Assembly: GCA_009845505.1 (NCBI GenBank)
Contig: VXZL01000438.1
Location: 1 to 8,583, forward strand
Direction: 5' to 3'
From: Candidatus Poribacteria bacterium
GTDB taxonomy: Bacteria > Poribacteria > WGA-4E > WGA-3G
DNA: 8,583 nucleotides
Every line of letters begins with the position of its first letter. Position 1 is the first letter of the stretch. The notes beneath the pieces were generated by a model that made no database searches, had not been told where the DNA came from, and saw only the letters and a program-made list of their open reading frames with translations. The position numbers and the translations under genes were made by a program. Below, one piece after another: positions 1 through 4,160 of this stretch.

Positions 1-102
1 GCTAATACTTTCAAAGAACTGCTAAAGCAATATTTACGTGAAAATAAATTTTTTTTTAACGATAAAGGTAAAATAGATAGCCGTAGACGTAATAAAACCT
101 AA
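1..102 (+). CDS. 3' end of an unidentified gene (partial)
   Basis: Frame 1 is open from the first base to a TAA at 100-102 and gives 33 residues, ANTFKELLKQYLRENK followed by FFFNDKGKIDSRRRNKT. The tail is lysine/arginine-rich, starts with a likely amphipathic helix (FKELLKQYL) and has no recognisable domain. A gene must begin to the left of the window if this is real. Support is only the open frame and the protein-like composition. The stretch is much more AT-rich than the genes downstream, and a 34-codon open frame can occur by chance. It is followed by 107 bp of AT-rich DNA before the next promoter. Confidence 0.4.
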   Translation, partial: ANTFKELLKQYLRENKFFFNDKGKIDSRRRNKT

Positions 103-209
103 CAATTGAAAAGAAATCTATACATGCGTGTCAATCCACATAATTCCCTTCAATACTAATGAACACCAAGATAAATAAAAAAAAGAAACCCTTATTGAAA
201 TAAAAATCC

Positions 210-238
210 TTGACACCCCACCCTAAACCGTATACAAT
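210..238 (+). promoter_or_regulatory. sigma70-type promoter of the propeller/lipoyl-transferase/FGE-like operon
   Basis: A perfect -35 hexamer TTGACA (210-215) is separated by exactly 17 nt from TACAAT (233-238), which differs from the -10 consensus at one base. The DNA just upstream (about 185-205) is A/T-rich, as in an UP element. Transcription would start near 245, leaving a leader of roughly 33 nt before the ATG at 278. The rest of the 103-277 gap shows only AT-rich sequence. Confidence 0.8.
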
Positions 239-266
239 AAAACCCCAAGTAAGACATATCGGATGC

Positions 267-271
267 GGAGG
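267..271 (+). promoter_or_regulatory. Shine-Dalgarno GGAGG that decides the start of the propeller gene
   Basis: GGAGG lies 6 nt before the ATG at 278, an ideal distance. An in-frame ATG at 263 would place this motif inside the coding sequence and has no ribosome binding site of its own, so the start at 278 is preferred. Confidence 0.8.
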
Positions 272-277
272 TCTCCC

Positions 278-910
278 ATGCCGACAATCGAAAAAGTTTT
301 TGACTCCCCAGGTCCACAACCCAACGGAATGCAAGCCACAGCAGAAGGGCTCTGGATTCTTGACCAGCAGACCAATGAGGTGCATCTCGTCTCCTACGAC
401 GGCGATGTAAAAAAGACACTCGCCACTGGCTCCGACAGAGGCAGTGGGATCACAGATACAGGCGATACCCTCTGGCTCGCCTCTACCTACAGTTGTGAAA
501 TCCTTTCAACGGATCCAGAAACCGGTAAAACATTCGCCTCTTACGACACACCCGGTGCAGGACAGACCGGTGCACACGGCTTAGAATGGCGCGACAATAA
601 ACTCTGGTTGGCAGTGCCTCCCGCTGCGACCATCTATCAGGTCGATGTCGAAGACGGTTTCAAGGTGATTCACACGCTCCCGGCTCCCGGCGATCGACCC
701 CACGGCATCGCATGGATTGGCGACGATCTCTGGTGTGTTGAGACGAACCATCGCGCAATCTTTCACCTCAACCCAGAGGACGGCAGCCATCTGAACAAAA
801 TCGAGATACCCGAACCTCATCCCGAACCCCATGGAATGACGTACTGGGATGGATATTTCTGGTACTGCGATGCACACACCACAGCAGTGTGCCGCGTAGC
901 GTTATCATGA
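278..910 (+). CDS. small beta-propeller protein with five W-motif repeats (streptogramin-lyase/SMP-30-like)
   Basis: The protein has 210 residues from the ATG at 278. It has no signal peptide or membrane segment and so should be cytoplasmic. It is built from five repeats of about 40-44 residues, each with a hydrophobic-Trp core: L25-W26, L65-W66, L109-W110, L151-W152 and F194-W195. Each core follows a turn of the type (N/H)G(M/I/L), seen as NGMQ, GSGIT, AHGLEW, PHGIAW and PHGMTYW. The PHGI...LW pattern is typical of propellers related to Vgb (streptogramin lyase) and SMP-30. Those families usually have six or seven blades, so this one is short. Three HG motifs (H100, H141, H185) sit at equivalent positions and could line a central site, but catalysis cannot be inferred. 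It is the first gene of an operon, and its TGA overlaps the next ATG. Role unknown: a ligand-binding or scaffold protein is as likely as an enzyme. Confidence 0.85.
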   Translation: MPTIEKVFDSPGPQPNGMQATAEGLWILDQQTNEVHLVSYDGDVKKTLATGSDRGSGITDTGDTLWLASTYSCEILSTDPETGKTFASYDTPGAGQTGAHGLEWRDNKLWLAVPPAATIYQVDVEDGFKVIHTLPAPGDRPHGIAWIGDDLWCVETNHRAIFHLNPEDGSHLNKIEIPEPHPEPHGMTYWDGYFWYCDAHTTAVCRVALS

Positions 911-1689
911 TGCAAACAACCGGACGGCTATTGAAGATGGAAGCAAACCGTGCGGCGATGAACATGGCAGTTGACGAAGCGATGCTGCTCTCACAGAAAG
1001 AACAGCCGAATCCGACACTGCGATTTTACACATGGTCGTCCGCAGCGTTCAGTTTCGGCTATTTCCAAGACATTGCCTCAGAAGTTGACGTGGAGGCGTG
1101 TCGTGCAGACGACATCGAGTTAGTGAAACGGATGACAGGCGGCGGCACTGTCGTACATGGATGGGATTTAACTTATACGCTAATCCTCCCGCGTCATACA
1201 GGCGAAAAGAGTATCTCCGAAGTGTATCAACGTCTCGGAGAAGGCCTCGTCAAGGCATTTGAAACACTCGGTATCCCCGCGGAGTGCCATGCTGTGGATA
1301 CCGATGTCTCGCAAACCAGCCAAAATATCTGCCTAACAAACCCCGCCGATTACGATGTCATGTGCCAGGGCAAAAAATTGGCAGGCGTTTCTGTCAGGCG
1401 AAACCGAAACGGGATGATGTTTCAAGGCTATATTTCACTATATATGCCGCCTGTGTCTATCCTAAGACGTGTCTCAAGAGACTGCGAAGTCCAGCAGATA
1501 TTGATCGAAAAATCGACTGCCATCAATACAGATGGACGTTCCATAACTAAAAGCGTACTCATCAAAGCAATATCTGAAACATTTAACATCGGCATTGCGT
1601 TTTATTCAGGTAAATTGTCATCGGTGGAGCGCGCGCAAGCAGAAACCTTAGCCGAAACCAAGTATACCACAGCGACGTGGAACTTTTAA
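907..1689 (+). CDS. lipoate-protein ligase / octanoyltransferase family protein (LipM-like)
   Basis: The protein has 260 residues. The start is taken at the ATG at 907, which overlaps the preceding TGA (ATGA, 907-910). No Shine-Dalgarno is visible, so translation is probably coupled. Family landmarks are FGYFQ (50-54), KRMTGGGTVVH (74-84, the acyl-adenylate/acyl-binding loop of the LplA/LipB fold), GKKLAG (155-160, with the conserved lysine K157) and the C-terminal KY..A.WN block (252-259). C142 lies 13 residues before that GKK glycine. As I recall, the catalytic cysteine of Bacillus LipM and the LipL amidotransferase sits at this spacing, whereas LplA ligases have no cysteine there. A cysteine-dependent octanoyl- or lipoyl-transfer reaction onto GcvH or E2 lipoyl domains is therefore more likely than ATP-dependent ligation. 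One oddity is that the usual QHG after the lysine reads QGY (173-175). No lipA or acceptor gene is nearby. Confidence 0.88.
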   Translation: MMQTTGRLLKMEANRAAMNMAVDEAMLLSQKEQPNPTLRFYTWSSAAFSFGYFQDIASEVDVEACRADDIELVKRMTGGGTVVHGWDLTYTLILPRHTGEKSISEVYQRLGEGLVKAFETLGIPAECHAVDTDVSQTSQNICLTNPADYDVMCQGKKLAGVSVRRNRNGMMFQGYISLYMPPVSILRRVSRDCEVQQILIEKSTAINTDGRSITKSVLIKAISETFNIGIAFYSGKLSSVERAQAETLAETKYTTATWNF

Positions 1690-1692
1690 TCA

Positions 1693-2772
1693 ATGAATCA
1701 AGGGCGAAAACCTCCTAACACTGTGCTCATCCCATCCGGTGCGTTTATTATGGGCACTGACATTGAAGCCTTTTACGGCACGGCTTTAGCGAATTCGGAG
1801 CATGCCAAACTCGATGAGGCACCAATGCATGTCCGCTTTCTCGAAGCATATCTCATTGAGCAGTATCCGGTAACCAACGCCGAATACGCCCTTTTCGTGC
1901 GGGAAACCGGTCATTCTCCACCATCACATTGGAAAAATGGGAACTTCACACCCGAAGAAGCAAATCTCCCTGTCGTCCATGTAAGTTGGTATGACAGTAA
2001 CGAATACGCACAATGGGCAAACAAGCGGCTTCCGACAGAGGCAGAATGGGAGAAAGCCTGTCGCGGTCCCGATGGTCGGATTTATCCGTGGGGCAATATT
2101 TTTGTTTCTGAGGAATCTGAATCGGCAGAAACCGCGCCAGAAAGTTCAGAAATCCTAACAGCACACCTCACCCCTATAGGTGTGCGTCCTGCTATAGTGA
2201 GTCCTTACGGAATCGGCGAAGCCGTCGGAAATGTTTGGGAATGGACTGCAGATTGGTATCAACCCTATCCCGACACAAAGCGTCAAAAAAATGGACGCAA
2301 TCTGGACGATAAACACAAAACCCTACGCGGCGGCTCGTGGTTGGAAGTCCGTGATGGAACGGCGGAACGCTATTTTCGGTGTGCCAATCGCTTACACGCG
2401 CCACCAGATTACACTGCTGGTAATATCGGATTCCGTTGCGTGCGGGAGGCACCGCCCGGGCAAGTTGCGTCAGTACATGTTCCCATAGCACCGCTTATTG
2501 ACTATATAAAGCAACGAAAACTCGCGAATCTGCAGCTCCTTCAAAAACGGACAGAGAAAAATAGCTTCAAAGATATACTGATTGCCGCTTTCCTTATCGG
2601 TGGAGCAGTTTACGGTATTACGGTGAAACCTGAGTTAGCATTAGGGGGTGTAACCGCTGGCATTATCGGCCTCGGTTTTCTCTGTAGTGCCGGTGTCAAT
2701 TTTTGGAGAAGATGGCGCGCCGTGAAGCGTGCGAAGCAGGTAGCCTCTGAAAACTTTGTAGCTTCTCATTAG
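1693..2772 (+). CDS. formylglycine-generating-enzyme-like (SUMF1/FGE-sulfatase fold) protein with C-terminal membrane hairpin
   Basis: The protein has 359 residues and its start lies 3 nt after the previous stop. No Shine-Dalgarno is visible, so re-initiation is likely. Residues 11-253 carry the full FGE-sulfatase series: IPSGAFIMG (13-21), PVTNAEY (59-65), PVVHVSWYD (93-101), RLPTEAEWEKACRG (112-125), YPWG (131-134), GNVWEW (179-184), RGGSW (212-216) and NIGFRC (244-249). Human FGE uses two copper-binding cysteines in a CYRYRC segment. Here the segment is ERYFRC, so the second (C230) is kept and the first is E225. Canonical formylglycine formation is therefore doubtful. A basic, helical linker (about 270-293) leads to two hydrophobic segments (about 294-310 and 316-337) and an RRWRAVKRAK tail, predicting a hairpin anchor with both termini cytoplasmic. 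There is no signal peptide and no sulfatase nearby. A different oxidoreductase or a binding role for the fold is possible. Confidence 0.88.
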   Translation: MNQGRKPPNTVLIPSGAFIMGTDIEAFYGTALANSEHAKLDEAPMHVRFLEAYLIEQYPVTNAEYALFVRETGHSPPSHWKNGNFTPEEANLPVVHVSWYDSNEYAQWANKRLPTEAEWEKACRGPDGRIYPWGNIFVSEESESAETAPESSEILTAHLTPIGVRPAIVSPYGIGEAVGNVWEWTADWYQPYPDTKRQKNGRNLDDKHKTLRGGSWLEVRDGTAERYFRCANRLHAPPDYTAGNIGFRCVREAPPGQVASVHVPIAPLIDYIKQRKLANLQLLQKRTEKNSFKDILIAAFLIGGAVYGITVKPELALGGVTAGIIGLGFLCSAGVNFWRRWRAVKRAKQVASENFVASH

Positions 2773-2776
2773 GCTG

Positions 2777-2922
2777 GACTTACGCACCTCACTGGTAGGT
2801 GCGGTTTCTAACCGCACCGATCTTCACTGGTAGGTGCGGTTTCTAACCGCACCGATCCTATAATAGGAATAAGAACCCTTACTGTCCAAAGATAAGCACC
2901 TCAAATCAATTTTGCGTAAGTC
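2777..2922. mobile_element. MITE-like intergenic element with 10-bp terminal inverted repeats
   Basis: GACTTACGCA at 2777-2786 is the exact reverse complement of TGCGTAAGTC at 2913-2922. The 146 bp they bound contain no gene and hold two tandem 35-bp hairpin units (2789-2858) plus a short palindrome, CCTAT-a-ATAGG (2857-2867). The left end begins 4 bp after the stop codon of the FGE-like gene. I see no clean target-site duplication and no transposase. A small non-autonomous element or a decayed insertion remnant fits, but a 10-bp inverted repeat alone is modest evidence. Confidence 0.45.
2789..2858. repeat. two tandem 35-bp repeats, each a perfect 9-bp-stem hairpin
   Basis: Copies run 2789-2823 and 2824-2858 and differ only at the last base. 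Each contains GGTGCGGTT-tct-AACCGCACC (2798-2818 and 2833-2853), a perfect 9-bp stem with a 3-nt loop. The pair lies between two genes on the same strand. It may act as a transcription attenuator or mRNA 3'-end stabiliser for the upstream operon, but no T-tract follows, so it is not a standard intrinsic terminator. I recall similar units scattered between genes in poribacterial genomes, which would make it a REP-like repeat. Confidence 0.85.
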
Positions 2923-2942
2923 TTTTAGAAATATCTTTGATG

Positions 2943-2971
2943 TTGACGTGAATTTAAATTCAGTGTAAACT
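2943..2971 (+). promoter_or_regulatory. candidate promoter of the PhyH-family gene with palindromic operator in its spacer
   Basis: TTGACG (2943-2948) and TAAACT (2966-2971) are separated by 17 nt. The first 14 nt of the spacer, TGAATTTAAATTCA (2949-2962), form a perfect palindrome, as expected for a dimeric repressor site placed to block RNA polymerase. The predicted start near 2978 leaves a leader of about 46 nt. The -10 matches consensus at four of six positions, so promoter function is plausible but not certain. Confidence 0.55.
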
Positions 2972-2990
2972 TTTCACAAATTAATGCATC

Positions 2991-3005
2991 GCGACGCAAA
3001 GTCGC
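2991..3005 (+). repeat. short hairpin GCGAC-gcaaa-GTCGC in the PhyH leader
   Basis: A 5-bp GC-rich stem with a 5-nt loop lies 6 nt before the Shine-Dalgarno AAGGGG (3012-3017). The surrounding phrase, with the hairpin followed by TTCTACAAGG, looks like a dispersed repeat that I associate with poribacterial intergenic DNA. It could modulate ribosome access or simply be repeat debris. Confidence 0.45.
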
Positions 3006-3023
3006 TTCTACAAGGGGAAAACA

Positions 3024-3872
3024 ATGAACCCGCTATGTCTGGAACACTGTTTGACTGAGTCAGAAAAACAGCAATTTGAAGAGAACGGTTTCTTTGCAGT
3101 TGAGGATGCGATCCCACAAGAGATGGTCGACAGACTGATCGCCGCCGTTGACCGAGTCGGAGCGGAGCATTTAGGTATAGTGTATGTTACGTCGTATTCG
3201 GTGTTCTATAACATCGATTTCGTCGGCAGGGACGAAGCCTTTATTGAATTGCTCGATTGGCACACAACTTTCCCAAAAGTGTGGGGAATTTTGGGGTGGA
3301 ACATCAAACTCTACCATTCTCACTTGATTGTGATGCCCCCGCTGCCGCTGGAGGAACATAACGAGCAGAAACGTCTCGGCTGGCATCAAGACAGTGGTAG
3401 ACTCAACTTCGAGTTGGAGGGCGAGCCGCGCCCACGTGTATCCTTGAAAGTCGCATTTTTCCTCACTGACACATCTATTCCCGGACGCGGCAACTTCTCC
3501 GTGATACCGGGGAGCCAGAAATGGAATACAATCGAAATGCCCGAAGACAAGACCGCGGATCCTGAAAACGCAACCCCTGTTTTCGCCAAACCCGGAACCG
3601 CCGTCTTTTTTGACCGAAGACTCTGGCATGCTGCAGGACGAAATACCTCCGATGTCATTCGTAAAGTCCTCTTCTACGGCTATAGCTACCGCTGGTTGCA
3701 ACCTCGCGACGACATGACCGTGGCACACTGGATGGAACGCTCTGATCCAATTCGTCAGCAGATTTTGGGAAAAAGCACGGGCGGACACGGCTATACCTCT
3801 CCCGGTGAAAAAGATGTACCACTCCGCACATGGATTCAGGAAAATCTCGGTGCTGAGGCGGTCGCCCGTTAG
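3024..3872 (+). CDS. phytanoyl-CoA dioxygenase (PhyH) family Fe(II)/2-oxoglutarate oxygenase
   Basis: The protein has 282 residues and its ATG lies 6 nt after AAGGGG (3012-3017). The N-terminus (FEENGFFAVEDAIPQEMVDRL, in two parts 18-28 and 29-38) is the usual PhyH opening. The iron-binding facial triad is visible as H121-x-D123 in GWHQD and H202 in LWHAAGRN. R213, eleven residues after the distal histidine, is placed to bind the 2-oxoglutarate carboxylate. GNFSVIPGSQ (156-165) and KPGTAVFFD (189-197) are the family's core strands. It should catalyse oxidative decarboxylation of 2-oxoglutarate coupled to hydroxylation of an organic substrate in the cytoplasm. The substrate cannot be read from sequence, because the family ranges from acyl-CoA hydroxylation to antibiotic and osmolyte synthesis. 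It appears to be a stand-alone transcription unit with its own promoter and terminator. Confidence 0.92.
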   Translation: MNPLCLEHCLTESEKQQFEENGFFAVEDAIPQEMVDRLIAAVDRVGAEHLGIVYVTSYSVFYNIDFVGRDEAFIELLDWHTTFPKVWGILGWNIKLYHSHLIVMPPLPLEEHNEQKRLGWHQDSGRLNFELEGEPRPRVSLKVAFFLTDTSIPGRGNFSVIPGSQKWNTIEMPEDKTADPENATPVFAKPGTAVFFDRRLWHAAGRNTSDVIRKVLFYGYSYRWLQPRDDMTVAHWMERSDPIRQQILGKSTGGHGYTSPGEKDVPLRTWIQENLGAEAVAR

Positions 3873-3885
3873 AACACAAAACAAT

Positions 3886-3906
3886 GGGCGGGAGCCAAAC
3901 CCGCCC
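3886..3906 (+). terminator. GC-rich hairpin after the PhyH-family gene
   Basis: GGGCGGG (3886-3892) pairs perfectly with CCCGCCC (3900-3906) across a 7-nt loop, 13 nt past the stop codon at 3872. The following TTAAAT is only a weak T-tract, so it may terminate inefficiently or chiefly protect the mRNA 3' end. Confidence 0.6.
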
Positions 3907-4002
3907 TTAAATAGAATGCCTACAAAGTCCCAAACCAACAGAAATTAAACTTCCCAGAAAGTTAAAACCCCTACTTTTCCATTTGCTTGGCAATTCTACA
4001 AC

Positions 4003-4046
4003 AGAAAATTGTATACTTTCTATTGCATAACACCACACAATTTTCT
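4003..4046. promoter_or_regulatory. spaced 10-bp inverted repeat over a -10-like box upstream of the receptor operon
   Basis: AGAAAATTGT (4003-4012) and ACAATTTTCT (4037-4046) are exact reverse complements separated by 24 nt. A -10-like TATACT (4012-4017) overlaps the left arm, with TTGGCA (3987-3992) upstream at a suboptimal 19-nt spacing. Two interpretations fit: paired operator half-sites around a promoter, or an RNA stem near the 5' end of a leader of about 135 nt. Metal- or nutrient-responsive control is common for TonB-dependent receptors, but no known regulator box is recognisable here. Confidence 0.4.
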
Positions 4047-4076
4047 AAAACACCCAGGAGCACAGCCTCGAACTTC

Positions 4077-4105
4077 ATGTAAACATTTCGCTGGCTGCTA
4101 ACGTT
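4077..4105 (+). repeat. degenerate duplicate of the receptor gene's first 29 nt, with an in-frame stop as codon 2
   Basis: This stretch matches 4161-4189, the start of the first receptor gene, at 26 of 29 bases. It opens ATG TAA where the gene has ATG AAA, then continues ACATTT.GCTGGCTGCTAACGTT in register. An AGGAG (4056-4060) precedes it, as AGGAG precedes the real start. It looks like a local tandem duplication of the translation start whose upstream copy cannot be translated beyond one codon, or a start-stop element in the leader. Confidence 0.8.
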
Positions 4106-4160
4106 TGCATACACCAGAAACTATCCTCTAAGACACCAAGAAAAGGAGTTGCCAACCGCC

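Noticed and set aside
263..277. Earlier ATG start for the propeller gene
   Set aside because: The GGAGG at 267-271 would fall inside the coding sequence, and no ribosome binding site precedes 263.
131..419. Two overlapping minus-strand open frames across the promoter and first gene start
   Set aside because: Both run opposite the propeller gene and a near-consensus promoter, have no ribosome binding site support, and translate to low-complexity hydrophobic or arginine-rich sequence.
889..906. GTG start at 889 for the lipoyl transferase
   Set aside because: The ATG at 907 overlaps the preceding stop as ATGA, the usual coupled arrangement, and the extra six residues match no family feature.
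2161..2185. 8-bp inverted repeat GCACACCT...AGGTGTGC inside the FGE-like gene
   Set aside because: It is in the coding sequence for a variable loop of an intact domain. It could form a hairpin, but nothing else suggests function or insertion.
2789..2858. CRISPR-like array
   Set aside because: The two units are directly adjacent with no spacer and there are only two copies.
2859..2864. TATAAT hexamer as a promoter -10 for the PhyH-family gene
   Set aside because: No -35 match lies at a suitable distance, since the upstream DNA is the GC-rich hairpin repeat. The site also sits inside a short palindrome about 160 bp from the gene.
3600..3660. Signs that the PhyH-family gene is broken
   Set aside because: The H-x-D, distal His and 2-oxoglutarate Arg are all present in register and the length is normal, so the gene looks intact.
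3171..3938. Long minus-strand open frame (255 codons) antisense to the PhyH-family gene
   Set aside because: It lies wholly opposite a gene with clear family motifs, and its translation has no recognisable domain, so it is a reading-frame shadow.
4149..4160. TTG start at 4149 for the first receptor
   Set aside because: It directly abuts the AGGAG motif with no spacing. Starting at the ATG at 4161 gives a standard lysine-then-hydrophobic signal peptide.
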